From contig NZ_MCZK01000185.1 in assembly GCF_002875945.1 (NCBI RefSeq), positions 1 through 32,916 on the forward strand: a stretch of 32,916 nt of DNA, in the 5' to 3' direction. Source of the DNA: Vibrio lentus. GTDB taxonomy: Bacteria; Pseudomonadota; Gammaproteobacteria; Enterobacterales; Vibrionaceae. Position numbers and translations under genes: made by a program. The notes under the pieces were generated by a model. The model made no database searches. It was given only the letters and a program-made list of their open reading frames with translations, and was not told the origin of the DNA. This document shows, one piece after another, positions 23,946 to 32,390 of the stretch (its first letter is position 1; every line of letters begins with the position of its first letter).

Positions 23946-25007
23946 GTGACTCCTTTCGCAACCGCCATATTAAAGTGGTATGACGCCTTTGGGCGTAAAG
24001 AATTACCTTGGCAACAAAACAAAACCGCCTACACCGTTTGGCTATCTGAAATCATGCTTCAGCAGACTCAAGTCGCCACGGTGATTCCATACTACCAACG
24101 CTTCTTAGAACGCTTTCCTACGGTTATTGACCTAGCGAACGCCGAACAAGATGAGGTGCTGCACCTATGGACAGGACTTGGCTATTACGCGCGAGCTCGT
24201 AACTTGCACAAGGCTGCCAAGATTGTTGCCGAGCAATACGGTGGTAAGTTTCCGCTTTCTATCGAAGAAATGAACGCACTACCGGGTATTGGCCGCTCAA
24301 CTGCCGCTGCAGTGCTGTCTTCCGTTCATAAACTCCCTCATGCGATTCTTGATGGCAACGTGAAACGAACTCTTGCCAGAAGCTTCGCAGTAGAAGGTTG
24401 GCCAGGGCAAAAGAAAGTTGAAAATCAGCTGTGGGAACACGCAGAAGCACATACTCCCAATCAAGATGTTGATAAGTACAATCAAGCAATGATGGATATG
24501 GGAGCGATGGTTTGTACCCGTAGCAAGCCTAAATGTACGCTGTGCCCGATTGAAAGCATGTGTGAAGCTAAGAAGCTCAATAGACAGCTCGATTTCCCAG
24601 GTAAAAAACCTAAGAAAGAAAAGCCAATAAAAGAAACATGGTTTGTGATTCTATACTACGACAATCAAGTATGGCTTGAACAGCGCCCTCAATCTGGTAT
24701 CTGGGGAGGCATATTCTGTTTCCCTCAAAATGAAAATGCAGAGATCGAACATCAGTTAGATCTTCGTTCGGTCAAAGACAATGAAACCGATTCGATCAAG
24801 ACCATGATTGCGTTTAGACATACTTTCAGCCACTACCACTTAGATATCACGCCTGTATTAGTAAAATTAGATAAACAACCAGATTTGATAATGGAAGGGA
24901 CTAAAGGTCTCTGGTATAACTTATCAAAACCGGAAGAAATTGGCCTAGCCGCTCCTGTAAAGCAGCTTATTGAGAGCCTACCCTTTGAACTGAACGACGA
25001 CGTTTGA
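23946..25007 (+). CDS. mutY: A/G-specific adenine DNA glycosylase MutY
   Basis: Removes adenine paired with 8-oxoguanine (GO repair). Seen: 353 residues, SEIMLQQTQV with catalytic Glu35, helix-hairpin-helix LPGIGRSTAAAVL at 112-124, Asp136 in LDGNVKR, the 4Fe-4S ligands Cys190, Cys197, Cys200 and Cys206 in C-x6-C-x2-C-x5-C spacing, and a C-terminal NUDIX-like domain with WGGIFCFP and HTFSHYHL for 8-oxoG recognition. Start: GTG at 23946 (MTPFATAIL) after TAGAG; an ATG five bases earlier is out of frame. It precedes yggX by 28 bases, as in E. coli. Confidence 0.97.
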   Translation: MTPFATAILKWYDAFGRKELPWQQNKTAYTVWLSEIMLQQTQVATVIPYYQRFLERFPTVIDLANAEQDEVLHLWTGLGYYARARNLHKAAKIVAEQYGGKFPLSIEEMNALPGIGRSTAAAVLSSVHKLPHAILDGNVKRTLARSFAVEGWPGQKKVENQLWEHAEAHTPNQDVDKYNQAMMDMGAMVCTRSKPKCTLCPIESMCEAKKLNRQLDFPGKKPKKEKPIKETWFVILYYDNQVWLEQRPQSGIWGGIFCFPQNENAEIEHQLDLRSVKDNETDSIKTMIAFRHTFSHYHLDITPVLVKLDKQPDLIMEGTKGLWYNLSKPEEIGLAAPVKQLIESLPFELNDDV

Positions 25008-25035
25008 ATCAACGAACGCGATAAGAGGAACCACT

Positions 25036-25308
25036 ATGAGCCGCACTGTATTTTGTGCTCGCCTTCAAAAAGATGCTGAAGGCCTAGATTTTCAACTTTA
25101 CCCAGGTGACTTAGGTAAGCGTATCTTTGACAACATCTCTAAAGAAGCTTGGGGACAATGGCAAAGCAAGCAAACCATGCTTATCAATGAGAAGAAGCTA
25201 AACATGATGGATCCTGAACATCGTAAACTTCTTGAAACTGAGATGGTTAACTTCCTTTTCGAAGGTAAAGATGTCGTTATTGATGGCTACACTCCACCAA
25301 GCGAATAA
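25036..25308 (+). CDS. yggX: Fe(II)-trafficking/oxidative damage protection protein YggX
   Basis: A 90-residue protein that protects iron-sulfur proteins from oxidants and has been linked to MutY activity. Seen: MSRTVFCARL with conserved Cys7, YPGDLGKRIFDNISKEAW, WQSKQTMLINE and the EGKD C-terminal segment. Start: GAGGA six bases before ATG. It lies just after mutY, conserved gene order, and is probably in the same transcript. Confidence 0.97.
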   Translation: MSRTVFCARLQKDAEGLDFQLYPGDLGKRIFDNISKEAWGQWQSKQTMLINEKKLNMMDPEHRKLLETEMVNFLFEGKDVVIDGYTPPSE

Positions 25309-25330
25309 GACATTTATTTAAGCAAATTTT

Positions 25331-25366
25331 AATGACATCATGGTTAACGCTGCGATGTCATTTTTG
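25331..25366 (+). terminator. Terminator between yggX and mltC
   Basis: A 9-bp stem (aatgacatc with gatgtcatt, 14-base loop) runs into five Ts. It ends only about five bases before the GAGGA ribosome site of mltC, so mltC translation could compete with it. Confidence 0.7.
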
Positions 25367-25377
25367 TATGAGGAACT

Positions 25378-26511
25378 ATGAAAAAGCTAAGTTACTTCCT
25401 AACAGCCATGTTGTTAACCGGATGCAGTCGTGAATTTGTCGAAAGCATTTATGACGTTAATTACGAACCAACCAACCGATTTGTCAGTAATTTAGCGGAG
25501 CTACCCGGTCAATTTGAAAAAGACACTGGGGCATTAGATTCTTTAATTAATAGCTTTTCTGGCAATATCCAAAAACGTTGGGGCAGCAGTGAAGTAAAGA
25601 TGGCGGGCAAGAGTAACTATGTGAAATACATAGATAATTACTTGAGCCGTTCAGAAGTAAACTTTAGCCAAGGCCTGATCACAGTTGAAACCGTCTCTTC
25701 AACGGATCCTAAAAAACACCTCAAAAATGCAATCATGACGACACTTTTGACGCCAGATGATCCTGCGAATGTCGATCTATTCTCTTCCAAAAGCATCAAG
25801 TTAGAAGGTCAACCTTTCCTCTATAACCAAGTCGTTGATCAGGATAAGAAGCCGATCCAATGGACATGGCGCGCTAATAAGTTTGCTGATTATCTGATCG
25901 CTAATAACCTAAAAACCAAGGAAGTCGACTTTAAAAAAGCGTATTACGTTGAAATTCCAATGGTGGCCGATCACGCCAGCAAGCGAAGCTATAAGTATGC
26001 AGATATCGTTCGTCGCGCATCTCAACGTTATGATATTCCTGAAGACTTGATTTACGCAATCATCAAAACAGAAAGCAGTTTTAACCCATACGCTGTGAGC
26101 TGGGCAAACGCTTATGGTCTTATGCAGGTGGTCCCAAAAACGGCAGGCCGAGATGTCTTTAAGCTCGTCAAAAAGAAGCCTGGAGAACCAAGTCCTGAGT
26201 ACTTATTCAATCCAGAAAACAACATTGATGCCGGCACGGCGTACTTTTACATCCTTAAAAATCGTTATTTGAAGGACGTGCAGCACCCAATAACGCTTGA
26301 GTACAGCATGATCTCAGCATACAACGGCGGTACTGGTGGGGTACTCAATACCTTCAGTAAGGACAGAAAGCGGGCAATGCGTGACTTAAATTCATTGCAA
26401 CCTAGTCAAGCTTACTGGGCACTAACAAAGAAACACCCAAACAAAGAGTCGCGTCGATACTTAGAAAAAGTAACAAAATTCAAGAAAGATTTTAACCAAG
26501 GTAAAACGTAA
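25378..26511 (+). CDS. mltC: Membrane-bound lytic murein transglycosylase C
   Basis: Outer-membrane lipoprotein that cleaves glycan strands of peptidoglycan to 1,6-anhydromuropeptides. Seen: 377 residues, signal peptide and lipobox LLTGC with Cys16, a DUF3393-type N-terminal domain, and the SLT catalytic domain from about 205 with catalytic Glu232 in IIKTESSFNPYAVS, GLMQVVPKTAGRDV, NIDAGTAYFYIL and SAYNGGTGGVL. Start: GAGGA three bases before ATG. It is the last gene of the conserved block before the tRNA array. Confidence 0.97.
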   Translation: MKKLSYFLTAMLLTGCSREFVESIYDVNYEPTNRFVSNLAELPGQFEKDTGALDSLINSFSGNIQKRWGSSEVKMAGKSNYVKYIDNYLSRSEVNFSQGLITVETVSSTDPKKHLKNAIMTTLLTPDDPANVDLFSSKSIKLEGQPFLYNQVVDQDKKPIQWTWRANKFADYLIANNLKTKEVDFKKAYYVEIPMVADHASKRSYKYADIVRRASQRYDIPEDLIYAIIKTESSFNPYAVSWANAYGLMQVVPKTAGRDVFKLVKKKPGEPSPEYLFNPENNIDAGTAYFYILKNRYLKDVQHPITLEYSMISAYNGGTGGVLNTFSKDRKRAMRDLNSLQPSQAYWALTKKHPNKESRRYLEKVTKFKKDFNQGKT

Positions 26512-26574
26512 GCCTCACTTTTGAATAAAAAAACAACTAACGAACGTTTTTTTTAATTATTTTCAAAAAAGGTG

Positions 26575-26603
26575 TTGACGGTTATGCAGAAAATCCGTTT
26601 AAT
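26575..26603 (+). promoter_or_regulatory. Promoter of the first tRNA array
   Basis: TTGACG (26575-26580) and TTTAAT (26598-26603) are 17 bases apart, preceded by an A/T-rich UP-like stretch and followed by a GC-rich discriminator (agcgctccg). These are typical of stringently controlled stable-RNA promoters. The second array has the same layout. Confidence 0.8.
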
Positions 26604-26614
26604 AGCGCTCCGTT

Positions 26615-26690
26615 GCCCGGATAGCTCAGTCGGTAGAGCAGAGGATTGAAAATCCTCGTGTCGGTGGTTCGATTCCGCCTCCGGGCACCA
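26615..26690 (+). tRNA. tRNA-Phe (GAA), type 1
   Basis: Complete 76-nt cloverleaf with encoded CCA, acceptor GCCCGGA/TCCGGGC, and anticodon GAA at 26648-26650. It is the first gene of the array and identical to the copy at 29671. Confidence 0.97.
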
Positions 26691-26764
26691 CAATTTGATT
26701 TGTTGGTGTCATTACTCTTTAACAGGGAGTAGCAACACGAACAAAAGCATAAAGAATTTAGTGT

Positions 26765-26840
<76 letters not shown>

Positions 26841-26847
26841 TTCTTTT

Positions 26848-26923
26848 GCCTCGATAGCTCAGTCGGTAGAGCAGCGGATTGAAAATCCGCGTGTCGGTGG
26901 TTCGATTCCGCCTCGAGGCACCA
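26848..26923 (+). tRNA. tRNA-Phe (GAA), type 2
   Basis: 76-nt cloverleaf with anticodon GAA. It differs from type 1 by paired changes only: acceptor pairs 4-69 (C-G to T-A) and 5-68 (G-C to C-G), and anticodon-stem pair 28-42 (A-T to C-G). CCA encoded; seven bases after tRNA-Thr. Confidence 0.96.
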
Positions 26924-26979
26924 TTATTTGGTACTTAACAAATAATGGTCTTTATAGACCTGATGTTGAGACAAGTAAT

Positions 26980-27055
26980 TCCCCTTTAGTTCAGTTGGTA
27001 GAACGGCGGACTGTTAATCCGTATGTCGCAAGTTCAAGTCTTGCAAGGGGAGCCA
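26980..27055 (+). tRNA. tRNA-Asn (GTT)
   Basis: 76-nt cloverleaf, acceptor TCCCCTT/AAGGGGA, anticodon loop CTGTTAA with GTT, CCA encoded. Four further copies in the window appear identical. Confidence 0.97.
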
Positions 27056-27125
27056 TTTTAAAGAACTTCATTTTATATGAGGTTTTAATTAGAGAGTTTA
27101 CTTTCTAAAGCAAAGAATTTAGTGT

Positions 27126-27201
<76 letters not shown>

Positions 27202-27208
27202 TTCTTTT

Positions 27209-27284
27209 GCCTCGATAGCTCAGTCGGTAGAGCAGCGGATTGAAAATCCGCGTGTCGGTGGTTCGATTCCGCCTCGAGGCACCA
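27209..27284 (+). tRNA. tRNA-Phe (GAA), type 2
   Basis: Duplicate of the type 2 gene at 26848, with the GCCTCGA acceptor. Confidence 0.96.
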
Positions 27285-27340
27285 TTATTTGGTACTTAAC
27301 AAATAATGGTCTTTATAGACCTGATGTTAAGACAAGTAAT

Positions 27341-27416
27341 TCCCCTTTAGTTCAGTTGGTAGAACGGCGGACTGTTAATCCGTATGTCGCAAGTTCAAGT
27401 CTTGCAAGGGGAGCCA
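27341..27416 (+). tRNA. tRNA-Asn (GTT)
   Basis: Duplicate of 26980; last gene of the first array, followed by the terminator. Confidence 0.97.
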
Positions 27417-27424
27417 CATTCAAG

Positions 27425-27455
27425 AAAGCCAAGTCGAAAGACTTGGCTTTTTTTT
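27425..27455 (+). terminator. Terminator of the first tRNA array
   Basis: A perfect 11-bp stem (aaagccaagtc with its complement) with a GAAA tetraloop, followed by eight Ts. Confidence 0.93.
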
Positions 27456-27469
27456 CGTTTGAGCAAAAG

Positions 27470-27490
27470 CTAACTCTAACTCTAACTCTA
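27470..27490. repeat. Hexamer tandem repeat ctaact, 3.5 copies
   Basis: The unit ctaact repeats three and a half times just beyond the array terminator. A short slippage-prone tract with no gene in it. Confidence 0.6.
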
Positions 27491-27809
27491 TTCAGTATTG
27501 CCGCTAGCTCAACATCAAGCCCTGTCACCCCCATAAAGTTAAAGCATCCCCTTTCCTATCTCGACAGTACCCATCCTTGAATTCGTTCAAACCCTCTCGA
27601 TACAAACTAAACCACCTCTGAAATTAAGCACCTTTAGCCGCGTATCGTCACATGAAAATAAACAACATGACGACCCGTTACTTTTTTTGCTTCGTAAATT
27701 TAATCTTCATCATGTTTTGATATTTTTCTGATATCAGCCCTACACGACTTAGATTAAGATTCGATGAATTATATCTAATACTAATTATTGAATCGCTACG
27801 CAGGAAAAT
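27491..27809. other. Gene-free upstream region of the chemoreceptor gene
   Basis: No ORF or RNA gene is seen. It is AT-rich near its end and holds a perfect 10-bp palindrome (ctgatatcag, 27729-27738). No convincing sigma-28 promoter (TAAA-N15-GCCGATAA), as often found for chemoreceptors, is visible. Confidence 0.5.
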
Positions 27810-29435
27810 ATGAAATTAAAAACGCAAGCTTACTTATTATCGGGCATCATCTTGATTGCTCTGCTAGCGCTAACTGCTACTGGTTTATGGACCTTGAGAG
27901 TCGCTAGTAACATGGACAACAAAGCTCGTGTGACAGAGCTATTTAAGAGCGCATACAGCATTCTTACTGAAGTCGAAAAAATGGCTATTGATGGCACTCT
28001 AGAAGAACAGCAGGCCAAACAGCTTGCTACTCGCCTACTGCGTAACAACATTTATAAAGACAATGAATACGTTTATGTTGCGGATGAAAACATGACGTTT
28101 GTTGCGACACCTCTGGATCCACAACTGCACGGAACCAGCTTTAATGATTTTAAAGACGGTGATGGAAATAGCGTTGGCCAACTCATTCAACGAGTACTTG
28201 GCAATCGCACTGGCCAGATAGTGGAGTACACCTGGACACAGAAGCTTCCAGACGGAACGATTGAAGAAAAACTGTCTATTGCAGAGAAGACTCCACACTG
28301 GGGTTGGGTTGTAGGTACAGGTATCGGGTTCAATGAAGTCAATGCACGTTTCTGGTCAACGGCTCAATGGCAATTGTTTCTATGTGTAGTGATTGCTGGT
28401 CTTATTTTATCAAGCCTAATTGTATCTATTAAGCGAATGCTGGCACTTCTTGGCGGCGAGCCTAAAGATGTAAGAGAAGCAGTACAAGCAGTCGCAGAAG
28501 GCCGCATTCAAACCTCTTTCGAGACTCAGGCGATAAACGGCAGTATTTATCATGCCGTGCAACAGATGAGTAAGTCGCTAGCTGAGCTCGTCTCAAACCT
28601 TAATGCATCAATGCTAGCATTAAGAGGTGAGTTACAACGTGTGGAAGATCGTGCAGGTTCTATCGCTCAGCTGACCGAGACTCAGCAACAGTCGACTGAG
28701 ATGATCGCGACAGCTATGACGGAAATGGCCTCTTCAGCCAACAACGTTGCTGATTCAGCTGGCGATACTGCTCGTAATACCGATGAGGCTGATAAACAGA
28801 GCCAACATACTCAGCGCCTGATTCACAACACGGTAGATAACATTCAAGGCCTAGCAGGCCAGCTCGGCATAGCCAGTGAAGCCGTCGCTAATTTAGATAG
28901 CGATGTACATAACATCGTGAAGGTCTTAGACGTCATCGGTGATATTGCGGAACAAACTAACCTTCTAGCGCTAAATGCGGCAATTGAAGCTGCGCGCGCT
29001 GGTGAACAAGGCCGCGGATTTGCCGTTGTAGCAGATGAAGTTCGCAACCTTGCTGGTCGAACACAATCAAGCACGAAAGAAATCCAGCTAATGATCAATA
29101 ACCTTCAAGAAGGCTCTCGTAACGCGATAAAAACTATGGAAGTGTGTGCGACCACCAGTGAAAGCACCGTAACGGAGTCCCAGAATGCCTCTGAAGCACT
29201 ACAACAGATAGTTGTAGCGTTAGAGTCTATTTCATCAATGAGTCATCAAATCGCGACAGCCGCCGCTGAACAGACTCAGGTGAGTGATGATATTTCGAAG
29301 CGTATCAATATGATCGAAGAAAGTGGCAACCAACTGAGTAATGTAGTGACAGAAAGTCATAACAGCACTCAAACACTCGCCTCTCTTTCTAACGAATTAG
29401 AAGCCTGGGTTAATAGGTTTGAAGTAAAACACTAA
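27810..29435 (+). CDS. Methyl-accepting chemotaxis protein with a single Cache sensor domain
   Basis: A transmembrane chemoreceptor that signals to CheA/CheW. Seen: 541 residues, TM1 about 7-29, a periplasmic domain of about 150 residues resembling sCache_2 (YKDNEYVYVADENMTFVATP and the WGWVVGTGIG ending), TM2 about 188-206, and a short weakly HAMP-like linker. A methylation-helix region follows, then the invariant signalling tip, with EQTNLLALNAAIEAARAGEQ near the middle and GRGFAVVADEVRNLA after it. There is no C-terminal CheR-binding pentapeptide (ends EVKH). Start: CAGGA five bases before ATG. Ligand cannot be told. It stands alone between two tRNA arrays. Confidence 0.95.
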   Translation: MKLKTQAYLLSGIILIALLALTATGLWTLRVASNMDNKARVTELFKSAYSILTEVEKMAIDGTLEEQQAKQLATRLLRNNIYKDNEYVYVADENMTFVATPLDPQLHGTSFNDFKDGDGNSVGQLIQRVLGNRTGQIVEYTWTQKLPDGTIEEKLSIAEKTPHWGWVVGTGIGFNEVNARFWSTAQWQLFLCVVIAGLILSSLIVSIKRMLALLGGEPKDVREAVQAVAEGRIQTSFETQAINGSIYHAVQQMSKSLAELVSNLNASMLALRGELQRVEDRAGSIAQLTETQQQSTEMIATAMTEMASSANNVADSAGDTARNTDEADKQSQHTQRLIHNTVDNIQGLAGQLGIASEAVANLDSDVHNIVKVLDVIGDIAEQTNLLALNAAIEAARAGEQGRGFAVVADEVRNLAGRTQSSTKEIQLMINNLQEGSRNAIKTMEVCATTSESTVTESQNASEALQQIVVALESISSMSHQIATAAAEQTQVSDDISKRINMIEESGNQLSNVVTESHNSTQTLASLSNELEAWVNRFEVKH

Positions 29436-29459
29436 ACTCTCAACAAAATTCTTAAATAT

Positions 29460-29488
29460 AAAAGCACGTTTTCATACGTGCTTTTTTT
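29460..29488 (+). terminator. Terminator of the chemoreceptor gene
   Basis: A 9-bp stem (aaagcacgt with acgtgcttt, loop tttcat) runs into a seven-base T run. Confidence 0.9.
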
Positions 29489-29631
29489 ATTTCGACGCCC
29501 ATTCAGTGTAGTTAACCGTACTTTTACTATCTTTTAGAGCATGCTAGACCTAGGTTTTTCGCCCCAAATGAACAAAAACAACCCACTAAGTATAGAAAAA
29601 CATCAAACAATACTTTTTTTGCAATTTAATG

Positions 29632-29660
29632 TTGACCCAGAACGCGAAAACACGTTTAAT
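29632..29660 (+). promoter_or_regulatory. Promoter of the second tRNA array
   Basis: TTGACC (29632-29637) and TTTAAT (29655-29660) are 17 bases apart, 10 bases upstream of the tRNA-Phe 5' end. Layout matches the promoter of the first array (same -10, one change in the -35). Confidence 0.8.
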
Positions 29661-29670
29661 ACACCTCGTC

Positions 29671-29746
29671 GCCCGGATAGCTCAGTCGGTAGAGCAGAGG
29701 ATTGAAAATCCTCGTGTCGGTGGTTCGATTCCGCCTCCGGGCACCA
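29671..29746 (+). tRNA. tRNA-Phe (GAA), type 1
   Basis: Same sequence as the gene at 26615, GCCCGGA acceptor, CCA encoded. Confidence 0.97.
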
Positions 29747-29802
29747 CAATTTATTTGTTGGTGTCCTAGACAACAACAGTAAAGCACAAAGAAATATTAT
29801 GT

Positions 29803-29878
<76 letters not shown>

Positions 29879-29902
29879 TTTCTTTAAAGCTTTAAGAATA
29901 AT

Positions 29903-29978
29903 TCCCCTTTAGTTCAGTTGGTAGAACGGCGGACTGTTAATCCGTATGTCGCAAGTTCAAGTCTTGCAAGGGGAGCCA
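29903..29978 (+). tRNA. tRNA-Asn (GTT)
   Basis: Matches the Asn genes of the first array; 24 bases after tRNA-Thr. Confidence 0.97.
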
Positions 29979-30014
29979 AGTTAATCATCAAGCATAAGCT
30001 TTTTGATTCATGAT

Positions 30015-30090
<76 letters not shown>

Positions 30091-30119
30091 TTCTCTTGAT
30101 TAGAGACAAAACAATCAAT

Positions 30120-30195
30120 TCCCCTTTAGTTCAGTTGGTAGAACGGCGGACTGTTAATCCGTATGTCGCAAGTTCAAGTCTTGCAAGGGGAGCCA
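30120..30195 (+). tRNA. tRNA-Asn (GTT)
   Basis: Fourth Asn(GTT) gene of the window and the last of the second array. Confidence 0.97.
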
Positions 30196-30203
30196 ATTAA
30201 AAG

Positions 30204-30230
30204 AAGCCGCATCATTGATGCGGCTTTTTT
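30204..30230 (+). terminator. Terminator of the second tRNA array
   Basis: A perfect 10-bp stem (aagccgcatc with its complement, loop att) with six Ts. Confidence 0.92.
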
Positions 30231-30544
30231 GCATCTGAAGATCCAATCTTATTCATACCAGTCCCCTCACCTTTATAGTACCCGTTTAATTCGAAAACCA
30301 ACTCTTTTAATACTCTTCTAAAACAATCAGACTCTTCTCTTTAATTCCGTTCAAGCTATCACAACGACAAACTAGTCACTCTTGTAAAAAGTCAGTCATC
30401 ACGAACGTGCTGGTTTTGTTATCTATAGGAGTGTTCTGCTGAAAAATTGTAGTCGAAATCGGAGCGGGAATTGAAAAGCTAAAGAATGGACAAAATAAGC
30501 TCTAGAAAGGCTCTGTGGTTGCTTAAATTGAAGTGACATACGAT
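30231..30544. other. Gene-free spacer
   Basis: Between the tRNA terminator and the convergent DUF2391-like gene nothing is recognised: no ORF of useful length, no strong hairpin with a T run for the minus-strand gene. Confidence 0.5.
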
Positions 30545-30940
30545 TCACTCTTTATCGAAACTATCCACCACGATTGCTCCCATAGACGCTGGCATGGAAA
30601 TAACGATCACCCTTTTGATAGATACAATTGGATCGCTTAATAAAGGCAGCTTATCCAAACATGTCAGCACCAAAGCAACAACCAATGCAGTCATCACATA
30701 AGCAATAACAATTCTGAAAATAAACACCGGTAACCGAGAAACAATATCTTTCTGGAATACACTTTCATACGTATAAAAGCCAAGGAATACAGCAGACAAT
30801 AGAAACAACAACAGCAAGTTAGCGGTAGGTAAAGTCTCCCCTAACTTCCACGCCTCTTCAGAAAAAGAAATCGGTACGGCCAAAGCAAAAGATCCGACAA
30901 AGATCTGGCTGGCATCTTCAAAGTTAAAGCTTAATTTCAT
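30545..30940 (-). CDS. Small integral membrane protein, DUF2391-like
   Basis: Function unknown. Seen: 131 residues, four hydrophobic stretches (about 12-27, 40-58, 70-95 and 108-126). The pattern LPVFIFRIVIAYVMTALVVAL followed after a short loop by (S)IKRVIVISMPASMGAIVVDS resembles the DUF2391/TIGR02587 group of predicted membrane proteins. Start: AAAGG seven bases before ATG. It is isolated, with tRNA genes on one side and about 1.4 kb of non-coding sequence on the other. The family call is moderate; a truncated member of a longer group cannot be excluded. Confidence 0.7.
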   Translation of the reverse strand: MKLSFNFEDASQIFVGSFALAVPISFSEEAWKLGETLPTANLLLLFLLSAVFLGFYTYESVFQKDIVSRLPVFIFRIVIAYVMTALVVALVLTCLDKLPLLSDPIVSIKRVIVISMPASMGAIVVDSFDKE

Positions 30941-31918
30941 AGAGCTACCTTTAAGGCTTTTGGACCAAATAAATTTATCGAAGTGATCCCAAAACTATCA
31001 GTTCATGATCTTGGGGGATTTGGGTTACCAACTAACAAAGGTAACTTTACGTAACCTTATACTAGTCGTATTTACTAAGACGCAACTTAAACTCGTAAGC
31101 AATAAATCAAATCACTCACAGGCGAAGGTGTTTTTCGCTCTACCCCATGATGACAAATCAATAACTAATATCGAGTAAACAAGCACACCTCAGTAAAAGA
31201 AAGCCTGAAAACGTCACGAAGATCGAGTCGATTCTTCCTCTAAACCAGGATACGGAAGATGTTCTATCTAGGTGATTGATCGAATATTGTCATTTCAAGC
31301 CTTAGCTATTCTAATCATTAGCTGCAGACCAACACCTTGCTAGTCACTTAAATTCTATATATGGAATTGCTAGCCTTTATTCAGCCTATTAAGCAAGGTG
31401 CTCAAATAGGCCTCAAAATAGCTTTAGGGTTAATGCATGCTAGGAGTCGTTAATTAATACAGACAAGTTCTACCATGCTCTAAAGAGGTTTCTGACGCAC
31501 AGTAAGCTCTTATCTCCATCAAAGAATTCCGGTCTAAAGAGTAGTTGAGTTCGTAGACAAGCATATAAGCAATACTGAATAACGATACTCATATCCTATT
31601 AAGCGAAACATACTGGTACAAACCGAGCGGGACTCTCCTATCGATCAGTAGATCTCTATAGCGGTAGACAGTTAGGGAAACTACCTACTTGACTAAATCT
31701 ATCAAGGGAGAAAGTTATAGTAACTCGACACATTTGGCTACGATACCTTGATAAGTTCAGTAGCTAGTTATGTAGGCAGTTGAAATATATCTAGGTCATT
31801 CGCGATTAGAGTCATAAGAGAGCCCAGTTATTGATAACAGTGCTTCTCCAATAAGTATCTAGATATGAGGCATTGCAAGCTATTGGGATTGTAGGTCGCA
31901 CTGAGAAACCTTATCGAA
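30941..31918. other. About 1 kb without recognisable genes
   Basis: Stops are dense in all frames and no ORF of 60 codons occurs. Structure seen: a 9-bp inverted repeat caccttgct (31333-31341) with agcaaggtg (31392-31400) enclosing the palindrome aattc...gaatt (31351-31368). The 10-mer cctattaagc occurs near 31385 and 31595. At 31629 gcgggactc resembles the tRNA-Asp T-arm complement. It may be decayed rRNA-operon trailer DNA; no function assigned. Confidence 0.45.
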
Positions 31919-32242
31919 GAAACCAGACCTAATCTATAGGGCTGGTTTCCTGAGAAGAGCTGAAATGGCCCGGATTGACACGGCCGCTCAATGAGCTGGG
32001 CCCATTTTCAAAATGTAGAAAGCCTCGCTATTTCTAACAAGCGTTTTGAACAGTGATTGAATTGCTGGGAAACCTTTTTCAGAACTAGCCGGTCTAACCC
32101 CAAATATGATATTGGAAACGACGAAAGCCTAGTCGTAAGACTAGGCTTTCTGATAAATGGTGAAACGGTCGTGTTGTGAACTTCGGGTAGACCCTTTGCG
32201 AGATTCGTCGCTCGAAAGGGAGAAATACAATTATTCAGATGT

Positions 32243-32272
32243 AAAAAAGCCCCGCTATTTCTAGCGAGGCTT
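32243..32272 (-). terminator. Strong intrinsic terminator, likely end of the rRNA operon
   Basis: An 11-bp stem with one C-A mismatch (32247-32257 with 32262-32272) is followed on the minus strand by six Ts. It has the best T run of the hairpins in this tail. Confidence 0.75.
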
Positions 32273-32281
32273 CTAAATAAG

Positions 32282-32318
32282 TGGTGGAGTGGCCGGGGTC
32301 GCAGGCGACCGGGACTCG
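32282..32318 (-). pseudogene. Relic of a tRNA-Asp 3' end
   Basis: On plus, tggtggagtgg (32282-32292) matches the 3' end of tRNA-Asp (10/11, CCA kept), and cgggactcg (32310-32318) matches its T arm exactly. The two parts are separated by 17 bases where the intact gene has one. The extra bases form the hairpin ggtcgc-ag-gcgacc. No 5' half is recognisable. Confidence 0.6.
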
Positions 32319-32355
32319 TTGGTCGAAGACCAAATTATCGATGCCCAGAAACGAC

Positions 32356-32383
32356 GAAAGCCTAGTCATAAGACTAGGCTTTC
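32356..32383 (-). terminator. Hairpin directly after tRNA-Asp
   Basis: A perfect 12-bp stem (gaaagcctagtc with its complement, loop ataa on plus) lies seven bases after the tRNA-Asp CCA. The minus-strand sequence after it is T-rich but broken (gtcgtttc), so it may be a processing or partial termination signal. Confidence 0.65.
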
Positions 32384-32390
32384 TAATAAG

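Larger units (their letters stand above)
31919..32390 (-). repeat. Array of terminator hairpins and decayed tRNA 3' ends
   Basis: Downstream (minus strand) of tRNA-Asp, hairpins recur about every 100-120 bases: centres near 32369, 32260, 32137, 32035 and 31934. Hairpins 1 and 3 match (32348-32393 with 32115-32160, 43/46 identical, offset 233). Hairpins 2 and 4 match (32239-32283 with 32013-32055, offset about 227). This shows a duplicated two-hairpin unit. Before each hairpin there is sequence ending in CCA or similar, the clearest being a tRNA-Asp relic (32282-32318). Confidence 0.7.

Noticed and set aside
27470..27490. CRISPR or phase-variable tract from the ctaact repeat
   Set aside because: Only three and a half short copies, no spacers, and not inside or directly before a coding region.
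31060..31900. High number of CTAG tetranucleotides as a sign of foreign DNA
   Set aside because: CTAG is also frequent in the housekeeping genes of this window, so it is not distinctive.
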